Source: Haladaptatus sp. DJG-WS-42
GTDB taxonomy: Archaea > Halobacteriota > Halobacteria > Halobacteriales > Halococcaceae
Assembly (NCBI RefSeq): GCF_037198285.1
Contig: NZ_CP147243.1
Coordinates: 1,790,422 to 1,854,421 of the forward strand
Reading direction: 5' to 3'
Length of the DNA: 64,000 nt
Shown: piece by piece, positions 17,683 to 25,400 of the stretch
Numbering within the stretch: position 1 is the first letter of the stretch
Layout: every line of letters begins with the position of its first letter
The notes under the pieces: model-generated
Databases searched by the model: none
What the model was told of the DNA's origin: nothing
The model's input: only the letters and a program-made list of their open reading frames with translations
Position numbers and translations under genes: made by a program

Positions 17683-17757
17683 GGGCCCTTAGCTTAGTCT
17701 GGTTAAAGCGCCCGGCTCATAACCGGGTGAGCGCTGGTTCAAATCCTGCAGGGCCCA
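17683..17757 (+). tRNA. tRNA with CAT anticodon, probably Ile2 (or elongator Met)
   Basis: The 75-base cloverleaf has acceptor GGGCCCT/AGGGCCC with discriminator A, and anticodon stem CCCGG/CCGGG with loop CTCATAA. It lacks the initiator A1-U72 pair and the three G-C stem signature, and it has no intron, which haloarchaeal elongator Met usually has. Ile2, read with agmatidine at C34, is therefore favoured. The T-stem GCTGG/CCTGC contains one U-U mismatch, which is odd. A partial 3' copy lies 75 bases downstream. Confidence 0.88.
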
Positions 17758-17758
17758 T

Positions 17759-17848
17759 GATTCTTCCGCGAATACTCTGAGCGGAGAATCATCTATCCCG
17801 AAGGTTTTGAAGCAGGGAGCGATAGCGACCGAGGTTCAAATCCTGCAG
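17759..17848 (+). repeat. Hairpin, shared cassette and T-arm copy after the CAT tRNA
   Basis: A hairpin at 17759-17790 (GATTCT...AGAATC) is followed by 17812-17842, which matches the minus strand of 11077-11106 near tRNA-Arg almost base for base. Bases 17833-17848 copy 16 bases of the tRNA T-arm and acceptor start. The rest of the acceptor is missing from the copy. Confidence 0.83.
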
Positions 17849-17866
17849 TACACACCCATTCGTCAC

Positions 17867-18820
17867 TTAGTCCTCACGGCCGCTGGTTTCGTTGCGTGCA
17901 CGCTGGATGGCTGCAACGCGTTCGTCCCGGCGCTGGATTGCTTCGGCGAGGGATTCTTCGTACGTGTGGAAGCCAGCGCCAGACGCGACGCCGGTATCGC
18001 CCGTTGCAATGCGGTCTTCGAACACGGGCCCGGCTTCAGTGGCAGTGGATAGCGCTGGGTAAATGGTATTGGCAATATCGCGGAACAGGTCCACGCCAGA
18101 GAGATCGGCGGTCTCGAACGGCCCAACAGCCGCGGTTCTGAGTGCGTAGCCATCTCGCACCGCACGCTCTACGTCGTCAAGCGAGGCGACTCCTTCTGCG
18201 ACCAGATGGGTGCACTCTCGGATAACCGCGAACTGGATTCGGTTCCAGACGAAGCCGGGAACGTCACGCTCGACGACGATCGGATCGCGTCCGACTGCCT
18301 CAACGAACTCCACGGTTCGCTCGACGGTTTCACGGGATGTCTTTTCGCCTCGAACAACCTCGACGAGCGGGAGCAAGTAGGGTGGGTTCCACCAGTGGCA
18401 GCCGACAAGTCGCTCGGGAGTGGGAACGAACTCGCCGAGTTCGGTAATCGGAATCCCGGACGTGTTGGACGCGAGAATTGCATCGTCGGGGGCGGCTGAC
18501 GCAACGGTTTCAAGCACCTCACGCTTGACCTCGCGATTTTCGGACACCGTCTCCAACACGAGGTCTGCGTCGGCAACGCCAGCGGCTGTCTCAAGTGTGT
18601 AGTCAATCGATTCGCGGATGGCTGCTTTGGCTCCCGTCAACAAGCCCTCTTTCTCTAGGAAGGTGAGTGCATCCGTGACTGACTCGCAAGCCGTGTCGAG
18701 GTTCGATTGCCGATGGTCGATGAGTGTTGTCGACGTCCCGTGACGAGCGAATTGAACGGCGAGCCCAGCGCCCATGTTGCCCGCACCAATGATTGCCACG
18801 TGTGACGGTGGAGTTGCCAT
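17867..18820 (-). CDS. 3-hydroxyacyl-CoA dehydrogenase family protein
   Basis: The roughly 317-residue protein has an N-terminal NAD-binding 'VAIIGAGNMGAGLA', the catalytic region 'SNTSGIPITELGE' and 'LVGCHWWNPPYLLPLVEVV', and a C-terminal helical domain ('VPGFVWNRIQFAVIRE'). It should oxidise a 3-hydroxyacyl-CoA or a related hydroxyacid. In place of the usual 'HFFNP' it has 'HWWNP', found in subgroups such as lambda-crystallin or carnitine dehydrogenase-like enzymes. The ATG at 18820 puts the nucleotide motif at the usual distance, and an ATG at 18835 is possible. Confidence 0.87.
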   Translation of the reverse strand: MATPPSHVAIIGAGNMGAGLAVQFARHGTSTTLIDHRQSNLDTACESVTDALTFLEKEGLLTGAKAAIRESIDYTLETAAGVADADLVLETVSENREVKREVLETVASAAPDDAILASNTSGIPITELGEFVPTPERLVGCHWWNPPYLLPLVEVVRGEKTSRETVERTVEFVEAVGRDPIVVERDVPGFVWNRIQFAVIRECTHLVAEGVASLDDVERAVRDGYALRTAAVGPFETADLSGVDLFRDIANTIYPALSTATEAGPVFEDRIATGDTGVASGAGFHTYEESLAEAIQRRDERVAAIQRARNETSGRED

Positions 18821-18935
18821 GCCAGTGACTGGCACAGACGGACGATAAAGCTACGGATGAACCACACTACTGCGAGTGGCTGTTCGTGAGAGTATGGTTT
18901 GATACGAGCCACCGGCGAGAACCCGAGTTGTCCGG

Positions 18936-19310
18936 TTAGCTCAGGTCTTCGACGAGTTCGACAACGTAGCCGTCGGGACCTTCGATGAATGCGATGCGGG
19001 CGTCTGCCACGTCCACGGTCAGGGGACCGTCGATGACCGCACAGCCGGTTTCAGCTACCATTCGCGCTGTCTCGGCGTCAACGTCGTCGACGGCAACCGC
19101 GACGTGGTCGATGGTCTCGCGATCCGGGGACGGCGTGGCGTGGTCAGGGTCATAGCGGAATTGGAGTTCCCCGTGTTCACCTCCAATATAGACGTTCTCG
19201 ATGCCGTCGAGTGTGAACGACCAGTTCTCTTCAAGTCCGAGTGCGTCTACGAAGAAGGCTCGTGTTGCGTCGAGGTCAGAAACCCAGATTGCTGTGTGGA
19301 TGACGTCCAT
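18936..19310 (-). CDS. VOC (glyoxalase/bleomycin resistance) family protein
   Basis: The 124-residue protein has the two beta-alpha-beta-beta-beta modules of the vicinal oxygen chelate fold. Metal-site candidates are His 5 ('VIHTAIWVSDL'), Glu 52 ('GELQFRYD'), His 69 ('IDHVAVAVDDV') and Glu 121 ('YVVELVE'). Lactoylglutathione lyase-like or dioxygenase-like activities occur in the family. Haloarchaea make no glutathione, so a different thiol or another substrate would be needed. No operon partner is evident. Confidence 0.85.
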   Translation of the reverse strand: MDVIHTAIWVSDLDATRAFFVDALGLEENWSFTLDGIENVYIGGEHGELQFRYDPDHATPSPDRETIDHVAVAVDDVDAETARMVAETGCAVIDGPLTVDVADARIAFIEGPDGYVVELVEDLS

Positions 19311-19483
19311 TTCCTCCGATTACCACTCGCGGACTTAAAACTCAGGATACCAGTAGGAACTGCATCGCTGGGGTATCTCGGTATGCTGCAGCCTGTTTAC
19401 GCGAATGACACACCCTCTCGTCCGGTCAGAAACCGTCTGCGGCCTTCGCATACGCTTTTTTGCCCTGCTGTTCCACTCCCCGT

Positions 19484-19960
19484 ATGGAACTCGTTTCGGT
19501 CGCCGCCCTCGCAGAGAATCGCGTCATCGGGAAGGACGGAGAGATTCCGTGGGAGAGCATTCCTGCAGACAAACAGCAGTATCGCGCCCGCATCGCAGCC
19601 CACCCCATCATCCTCGGGCGCAAGACGTTCGACTCGATGCGCGAGGATTTGCCCGGCACGGCGCAAATCGTGTTGAGCCGAAGCGAACGCGAATTCGACG
19701 TCGAGACGGCCCACCACGCGAGCACCGTCGCGGAAGCCCTCGACATCGCAACATCGCTTGGCGACGAGACGGTGTACGTCATCGGCGGCGGGAAAATCTA
19801 CGAATTATTTCAACCCCACCTCGACCGGATGGTGCTGAGTCGTGTGCCCGGCGAGTACGAGGGCGATGCGTACTATCCGGAGTGGGACGAAACCGAGTGG
19901 GACCTCAAAAGTGAAACCGAATACGACGACTTCACGCTCCAAGAGTGGCTTCGGGTGTAG
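19484..19960 (+). CDS. folA: Dihydrofolate reductase
   Basis: The 158-residue DHFR has the expected segments '[18 protein letters not shown]', '[10 protein letters not shown]' and '[13 protein letters not shown]'. It reduces dihydrofolate with NADPH. Haloferax carries two such genes (hdrA, hdrB), and this sequence does not show which one it matches. The ATG at 19484 is chosen because the family begins directly with 'MELVSVAAL', while the upstream in-frame ATG adds a Cys-rich octapeptide. Confidence 0.93.
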   Translation: MELVSVAALAENRVIGKDGEIPWESIPADKQQYRARIAAHPIILGRKTFDSMREDLPGTAQIVLSRSEREFDVETAHHASTVAEALDIATSLGDETVYVIGGGKIYELFQPHLDRMVLSRVPGEYEGDAYYPEWDETEWDLKSETEYDDFTLQEWLRV

Positions 19961-20010
19961 TCGCCGTCCCACTCGCGCACCCAGCTGCAGTCGACCGGGC
20001 GACAACTCGG

Positions 20011-20895
20011 TTAGTTCGACGAGGGATGCAGGAGCCTTCGAAGCTCCTCCGTGAGCGAAACGAGCCGCGGCGTCCAGCGGTTGAGCACCGTGCCGTCCAT
20101 GACGTGAACCCGGTCTGCCTGGACGGCCGAAAGCGACTCCCAACCGGGTCGGCTCGTCAGCTCTGACAGTCGAGCGCGAGTTTCGGCTGGCTCGAAGCTA
20201 CAGGGTGCGACGATGAGCACGTCAGGGTTGTACTCGCGTATCTCCGCCCAGTCGACGGTGACACTTCGGTCGCCGGGGTCTGCGAGACCGTACGTCCCGC
20301 CAGCAGCTTCCACGATTTCTGGCACCCAGTTCGCCGCGACGTGAAGTGGTTCCATCCACTCGATGACCGCGACGCGCGGTCGGTCGTCGGGCGCTGACGC
20401 TGCAATCTCTGCAAGCCGACGTTGACACTGGCCGACGACCTCGATTGCTCTCGCTTCGGTTCCCGTCGCTGCGCCGACCTGTGCCACGCACTCAAACACG
20501 TCAGACAGAGTGCTCGCGCTGAGGCCGAGAACGGTGGCCACAGAATCATCGAGTGTGTCGCGGACGAACGCCTCATCGACGGCGCAGACGCCGCACACCG
20601 ACTGGCTGAGGATGAGGTCTGGGGTACAGGCTTCGAGCAGTTCCACGTCTAGCTCGTATACGCCGCCTTCGCGTCGTGCCGTGGCAACCGAGTCGTGTCG
20701 TGCGGCGCTCGATTCGCCGGTCACCCGCGAGCGGTCGATGACCGGCACGGACCCGACTGCCTCGGGGAAATCGCAGGCGTGGGAGACGGCGACCGGTTCG
20801 ATGCCGAGCGCGTAGCAAATCTCGGTTCCAGACGGTGAGGTCGAGACCACGCGCGGTTCAGCGGTTGGATTAGCTGGAAACAGCGCGTCGCTCAT
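20011..20895 (-). CDS. Cytosolic BtuF-like cobalamin-binding protein, paralog 1
   Basis: The 294-residue protein has the fold signature of ABC helical-backbone metal receptors ('VVSTSPSGTEICYALGI', 'PDLILSQSVCGVCAVDE', 'PDVLIVAPC') but no signal peptide or lipobox. The conserved Cys pair in 'VCGVC' is typical of the cytosolic cobalamin-binding-protein branch. It follows the surface BtuF gene with a four-base overlap. It is a paralog of 25397-26317. A role in intracellular corrinoid handling is likely by context but not shown. Confidence 0.82.
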   Translation of the reverse strand: MSDALFPANPTAEPRVVSTSPSGTEICYALGIEPVAVSHACDFPEAVGSVPVIDRSRVTGESSAARHDSVATARREGGVYELDVELLEACTPDLILSQSVCGVCAVDEAFVRDTLDDSVATVLGLSASTLSDVFECVAQVGAATGTEARAIEVVGQCQRRLAEIAASAPDDRPRVAVIEWMEPLHVAANWVPEIVEAAGGTYGLADPGDRSVTVDWAEIREYNPDVLIVAPCSFEPAETRARLSELTSRPGWESLSAVQADRVHVMDGTVLNRWTPRLVSLTEELRRLLHPSSN

Positions 20896-22007
20896 CTGCG
20901 CCCCCGTCGGAACAGTGCACTCACTGAGAGCACCGCAAGCGCGGCGAACGCGCTGAGGAACCCAAAGCCGGGGCCGGTGGTTTCGGTCGTTTCCGTGGCG
21001 TCGGTGGTCGTCGTTGCAGTAGTCGTAGCCGCAGTGGTCGTGGTCGTGTTCACCGACGCCTCAGCACTCGCGTTCGCCTCCGCTTTGGCGTAGGCGTCCG
21101 GGTGCAGCGTTTCAGCCAGTTTCGTCACCGCTCGAACGGTTCGCGGCGCAGGCCGATTCAGGTATTCGAGTTGAATCACCACGACGTTGCCTTCTTTCAC
21201 CGCGGTCGTCTCGTTGTAGGCGTCCGTTTTCGGGACGGCTGGGGTGTCCGTATTCCGAATAATCCAGTCCGGGTTTGCACCCACGATGAACTCCGGATTC
21301 GCCACCTGATAGCCTTCGATTCCGGCTTCTGCGGCCACGTTTCTGCCGCCAGCGCGTTCGATAATCGTGTTGATGAAGGTGTCCTTCCCAGCGGTGTAGC
21401 CGTAGAAACTGTAGAGTACTTTTGGCCGGTCTTCGCCTTCGGTCGCCGCGTCAACGACCGAGAGGTTCTGTTGCATCGTCGCTACCGTGTTCGCGGCGCC
21501 GTCACAGGCTCCGACGAGCCGACCCACGTTCGTCACCTTCTGTTCGATGTCAGCGAGCGTTTCTGCGCGGTGGATGTGGTACACCGTCACGTCGGCTGCG
21601 CGCAGGGCGCGAATCGTGTCCTTCGAGGTCGCGTTCGGCGCGAGTACGAGGTCGGGTTCGAGGCCAACAACCGTTTCGATGTTGACGATGCTCTCGCTGG
21701 TCGAGACGTTCATGCGAGTTTCTGCACCGTCGAGATTCGCCGCGTACTTGGTGAGGCCAACGACTTTCTCGCGTTCGCCAATCTCCCACATCGTCTGGGC
21801 GGCACTCGGGCTGAGCGTGACAACTCGCTCAGGCGCAGAAGAAAGCGTCACGTCCGTCCCGGTCGCGTCGGTGAGCGTCACCGGAAAGCTACATTCGTCG
21901 GCGGTCATTGCGCTCGAACTCTGTGAGTGGCCGGTAACACCGGCTGGAACCAGCGTCACGGTCACGAGAAGTGCGAGGGCAACTGTGGTTGCTAATCGTT
22001 CATTCAT
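20892..22007 (-). CDS. btuF: PGF-CTERM-anchored cobalamin-binding receptor BtuF
   Basis: About 371 residues with an N-terminal signal peptide (about 1-27), a periplasmic-binding-protein-like domain ('RVVTLSPSAAQTMWEIG', 'EPDLVLAPNATS'), a Thr-rich linker, and a C-terminal PGF-CTERM signal ('GPGFGFLSAFAAL', then Arg-Arg). It would be cut by archaeosortase A and lipid-anchored, capturing corrinoid for the BtuCD importer, which is not in this window. The ATG at 22007 follows the family. A shared AT-rich gap separates it from divergent cbiA. Confidence 0.87.
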   Translation of the reverse strand: MNERLATTVALALLVTVTLVPAGVTGHSQSSSAMTADECSFPVTLTDATGTDVTLSSAPERVVTLSPSAAQTMWEIGEREKVVGLTKYAANLDGAETRMNVSTSESIVNIETVVGLEPDLVLAPNATSKDTIRALRAADVTVYHIHRAETLADIEQKVTNVGRLVGACDGAANTVATMQQNLSVVDAATEGEDRPKVLYSFYGYTAGKDTFINTIIERAGGRNVAAEAGIEGYQVANPEFIVGANPDWIIRNTDTPAVPKTDAYNETTAVKEGNVVVIQLEYLNRPAPRTVRAVTKLAETLHPDAYAKAEANASAEASVNTTTTTAATTTATTTTDATETTETTGPGFGFLSAFAALAVLSVSALFRRGRR

Positions 22008-22127
22008 CGAGTACGCCGTCGTGGCCAATACAATAAAACTTTATCTAATGAAATTAAATTTGTCTACAATGAGCCACAGCTGTGTCGATTGGCGACAGGG
22101 ATACCCACACGAGCCGAGGCGGCGCTG
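22008..22127. promoter_or_regulatory. Divergent promoter region of btuF and cbiA
   Basis: The 120-base gap contains an AT-rich core at about 22028-22065 with several TTTAT/AAATTAAA-type TATA candidates facing both ways. Two corrinoid-related genes start from it, so shared control is plausible. I could not recognise a cobalamin riboswitch. Confidence 0.4.
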
Positions 22128-23465
22128 ATGCGCGGGGTTGTTCTCGCCGGAACGGCGTCGAGCGTCGGGAAGACGGTCGCCACCCTCGCGGTGTGTCGGG
22201 CGCTTTCGCAGGCGGGCTACGCCGTCCAACCGGCGAAAGCCGGGCCGGACTTTATCGACCCGTCACACCACGCCACGCTTGGCGTCTCCTCGCGGACGCT
22301 CGATTCTTGGTTACAAGGTCGTTCAGGAATGCGCCGGAACTACGTGCGCGGGACGGGTGACATCTGCGTCGTCGAAGGCATGATGGGCCTTTACGACGGC
22401 GACACCTCGACCGCGCGGGTCGCAGCCGACCTCGTCTTGCCCGTCGTGCTCGTGGTAGACGCGAGCGCTGGGATGCAGAGCGTCGGTGCCACCGCTCTCG
22501 GGTTCAAGGAGTACGCCGCACAGGCTGGCACGTCGATTGACGTGGTCGGCATTCTCGCAACCCGTGCCCACCCCGGCCGCCACGTCGAGGGCATCCGAGA
22601 CGCGCTTCCCGACTCCCTCGCGTTTCTCGGTTTCATCCCACCGCGAGACGACCTCACCATCCCCGAGCGCCACCTCGGGCTGTATCTTGGCGAGGAAGCG
22701 CCACTTTCTGCGGAGGCGCTCTCGGCGGCTGCAGACGGAATTCGTGTCGACGCACTGGCGGAGGTAGCCCGCGAACCAGCGTGGTACGAAGCAGAACACA
22801 CGGCAGACGAACGAGCGCCAGCGCCAGACCCGTCAGAAGCCGCGCCAACGGTCGCAGTCGCCCGCGACCAGTCGTTTTGTTTCATCTACCCGGCGACGCT
22901 CGAACGCCTCCGCCAGCGGGCGACCGTGGTCACGTTCTCTCCCACGGACGGCGACCCGCTCCCTTCGTGCGACGGCGTCTATCTGCCCGGTGGCTATCCC
23001 GAGCGCCACGCCGCTGCGCTCGCAGAGAGTGACACGCTCTCTGCGCTCGCTGCACGGGCCACAGAGGGGCTTCCGATTTTCGGTGAGTGTGGCGGCTTCA
23101 TGGCGCTCACCGAATCGCTCACGACGACCGACGGCACCACCCACGAGATGGCGGGCATCCTCCCCGCAGCCGTGACGATGCACGAGCGGTATCAGGCGCT
23201 CGACCACGTCGAGTTACGGGCGACCAAAGACACGCTGACGGCGAACCGAGGGGACACGCTCCGCGGCCACGAGTTTCACTACTCGGCCGCCACGCCCGCC
23301 GGCGACGCCCGATTTGCCTTCGACGTCGAACGTGGCACGGGCATCGATGGGAACGAGGGAATGACGGAGTATCAGACGCTCGGGACGTACGCACACGTTC
23401 ACGCAGAAAGCGGCGCGTTCGACCGATTTCTCGATGCAGTGGGCACGCGTCAGTTTCGTAGCTGA
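22128..23465 (+). CDS. cbiA: Cobyrinic acid a,c-diamide synthase CbiA
   Basis: The 445-residue enzyme has an N-terminal P-loop-type ATPase domain ('GTASSVGKTVATLAVCRAL', 'KAGPDFIDPSHH', 'VVEGMMGLYDG') and a C-terminal class I glutamine amidotransferase domain with nucleophile region 'FGECGGFMAL' (Cys near residue 318) and 'LPGGYPE'. It amidates carboxylates a and c of the corrin ring using glutamine and ATP. The start at 22128 is set by the beta strand before the P-loop. The last 16 bases overlap the convergent amidotransferase gene. Confidence 0.92.
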   Translation: MRGVVLAGTASSVGKTVATLAVCRALSQAGYAVQPAKAGPDFIDPSHHATLGVSSRTLDSWLQGRSGMRRNYVRGTGDICVVEGMMGLYDGDTSTARVAADLVLPVVLVVDASAGMQSVGATALGFKEYAAQAGTSIDVVGILATRAHPGRHVEGIRDALPDSLAFLGFIPPRDDLTIPERHLGLYLGEEAPLSAEALSAAADGIRVDALAEVAREPAWYEAEHTADERAPAPDPSEAAPTVAVARDQSFCFIYPATLERLRQRATVVTFSPTDGDPLPSCDGVYLPGGYPERHAAALAESDTLSALAARATEGLPIFGECGGFMALTESLTTTDGTTHEMAGILPAAVTMHERYQALDHVELRATKDTLTANRGDTLRGHEFHYSAATPAGDARFAFDVERGTGIDGNEGMTEYQTLGTYAHVHAESGAFDRFLDAVGTRQFRS

Positions 23466-24106
23466 CGGCTCGTGGCCAGCGCAAGGAAGTTCCCGAGCAT
23501 CTTGACCGCGTTCACGGCAGCAAACGACCGCTCGTTGTCGTCCCAGCCGAAGTCTCGCCTGATAGGCGAGAGCAACTCCTCAGTGAATTCTGGGTGGAAC
23601 TGCACCGTCCAAACGGGTGCGTCGCGGTGGCGGGTACCGAAGTGCTCGTAGTAATCAGCAGAGGCAAGGGTCGCCATCCCCTCGCCGGGTTCGACGACGT
23701 AGTCGCCGTGGACGGCCGGAATAACGTCGTTCACACTCTCGAACAGCGGGTCGTCTGCGAGGTCGATGCGTTCGAGTTCCTTGTGCGTGCTGCGGTGTTC
23801 GACGCGCCCCCCGAGCGCTTCGTTGATAATTTGGTGGCCAAAGCAGATGCCGAGCGTCGGCATGTTCTTGGCAACGAGTTCGCGGATAAATCCCTTTTCT
23901 GCGTCCATCCACGGATGGTCGTCGGCCTCGTAAACGCCGGCAGTGCTGCCGCCGATGATGACCGCCTCTACGCCGTCGAGTGACGGTGTTCCACCGCGTG
24001 CGGGGTAATCGTACACGGTTACTTCCTCGTCGGGGAGGTGGGAGACGAGTGCCTCGCCGAAGTAGCGATAGGCCGGGTCAACCTCGTTTTCGAGGACGAG
24101 AATCAT
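23450..24106 (-). CDS. Class I glutamine amidotransferase-like protein
   Basis: The 218-residue stand-alone GATase has the nucleophile elbow 'LGICFGHQI' and the catalytic His-Glu in 'VQFHPEFTEE', so it should hydrolyse glutamine or a related amide. It resembles GMP-synthase-type amidotransferase subunits and gamma-glutamyl-hydrolase-like proteins, and no synthetase partner lies beside it. The ATG at 24106 gives the family start 'MILVLENEVDP'. The divergent ubaA gene begins 76 bases away. Confidence 0.83.
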   Translation of the reverse strand: MILVLENEVDPAYRYFGEALVSHLPDEEVTVYDYPARGGTPSLDGVEAVIIGGSTAGVYEADDHPWMDAEKGFIRELVAKNMPTLGICFGHQIINEALGGRVEHRSTHKELERIDLADDPLFESVNDVIPAVHGDYVVEPGEGMATLASADYYEHFGTRHRDAPVWTVQFHPEFTEELLSPIRRDFGWDDNERSFAAVNAVKMLGNFLALATSRQLRN

Positions 24107-24182
24107 TGTCGGCAGTTTGCACCACCGTAAAATAAGCGTGCCCACCCGGGCGTTTATTCTTCACCCGCACCAACCGACAGCC

Positions 24183-25004
24183 ATGGGATTGGACCTCGAC
24201 ACCACACAACTCGACCGTTACTCCAGACACATCATCATGGACGAAGTCGGGCCGGAGGGCCAACAGAGCCTGCTCGACTCGCGCGTCCTCGTCATTGGCG
24301 CAGGCGGCCTCGGCGCGCCGATTATCCAGTATCTCGCCGCCGCGGGCGTTGGCACACTCGGCATCGCAGACGACGACGTGGTCGAACGGAGCAACCTCCA
24401 GCGCCAAGTCATCCACGCGGACGCAGACATCGGGAAGCCAAAAGCAGAGAGTGCCGCCGAGTACGTTGCCCGCCTCAACCCCGACGTCACGGTCGAAACC
24501 CACGAACTGCGCGTCTCACCTGAAAACGTCGAGGAACTCATCGCAGACTACGATTTCGTCGTCGATGGCTCTGATAACTTCCAGACGCGCTATCTCGTGA
24601 ACGACGCGTGTACGCTCGCGGGCAAACCGTTCTCCCACGGTGCAATTTATCGCTTCGAAGGGCAAGTGACGACCTTCTCAGGTACGGACGACTCGCCGTG
24701 TTACCGGTGTATCTTCCCCGAAGCACCACCCGCCGGGACGGTTCCAGACTGCGCGACGACGGGCGTTCTCGGCGTGCTCCCCGGTACTGTCGGGTGCATC
24801 CAAGCCACTGAGACGGTCAAGCACCTGATGGGCAAAGGCGAGACGCTCTCCGGTCGCCTGCTGTTCTACGATGCGATGGACATGACCTTCGAAGAGGTCA
24901 CCATCCAGAAGAATCCCGGCTGCCCCGTCTGCGGCGACGACCCGGCCATCGAGTCCATCCACGACGTCGAGTACGCAGAAACCTGCTCAATTACCGCCGA
25001 CTGA
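24183..25004 (+). CDS. ubaA: SAMP-activating E1-like enzyme UbaA
   Basis: The 273-residue ThiF/MoeB-family adenylyltransferase has the ATP motif 'VIGAGGLGAPIIQYLAAAGVG', the catalytic Cys near residue 190 in 'VPDCATTG', and a zinc site from 'CYRC' (173/176) and 'CPVC' (247/250). Haloferax UbaA activates ubiquitin-like SAMPs for protein conjugation and sulfur transfer in tRNA thiolation and molybdopterin synthesis. The convergent neighbour, overlapping by 18 bases, is a JAMM protease that would reverse conjugation. Confidence 0.9.
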   Translation: MGLDLDTTQLDRYSRHIIMDEVGPEGQQSLLDSRVLVIGAGGLGAPIIQYLAAAGVGTLGIADDDVVERSNLQRQVIHADADIGKPKAESAAEYVARLNPDVTVETHELRVSPENVEELIADYDFVVDGSDNFQTRYLVNDACTLAGKPFSHGAIYRFEGQVTTFSGTDDSPCYRCIFPEAPPAGTVPDCATTGVLGVLPGTVGCIQATETVKHLMGKGETLSGRLLFYDAMDMTFEEVTIQKNPGCPVCGDDPAIESIHDVEYAETCSITAD

Positions 25005-25400
25005 GACGATTTCCTGTACGAAGCCCTCGCCCGTCCACTCCCATGACCCGACGAAGGGCTTGCCGGAAAGCGAGACGATGACGTAGGAATACCCTCCCCA
25101 CGTCGCCTGCGCTTCGTCGGTCGCACTCGGCTGCTGTGGGCCAGCAGGGTGTGAGTGGTAGAAGCCAACCACTGCAGCGCCACGTTCTTCGATTGCGTCC
25201 ATCGCCGCGAGTTGTTGCTCCGGGTCGAGCGTGTAGCACGTCTCGCGGTGGGTGGCGACATTCGAGATGGGATGTATCGTCGTTACCTGCGCATGGCCGC
25301 CCTCTCGTTTCCCTTCGAGAAGCCCGCAAATCTCTTCGGGTGCACCCGTTTTCGCGTGGTTTACGAGCGCGTCGTAGCTTTCGGGGGTGAACTGTATCAT
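24987..25400 (-). CDS. JAMM/MPN+ metalloprotease (desampylase-like)
   Basis: The 137-residue protein is little more than a JAMM domain. The zinc motif H-x-H-x7-S-x2-D is complete (His 82, His 84, Ser 92, Asp 95) with the upstream Glu in 'PEEICGLLEG'. Haloferax HvJAMM1 of the same size removes SAMPs from isopeptide-linked targets. The start at 25400 forms an ATGA overlap with the upstream BtuF-like gene, so both are likely on one transcript. Pairing with ubaA supports a desampylase role. Confidence 0.88.
   Translation of the reverse strand: MIQFTPESYDALVNHAKTGAPEEICGLLEGKREGGHAQVTTIHPISNVATHRETCYTLDPEQQLAAMDAIEERGAAVVGFYHSHPAGPQQPSATDEAQATWGGYSYVIVSLSGKPFVGSWEWTGEGFVQEIVSVGGN

Noticed and set aside
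22008-22127. A cobalamin riboswitch between btuF and cbiA
   Set aside because: The gap is too short and AT-rich, and no B12-box-like sequence could be recognised.
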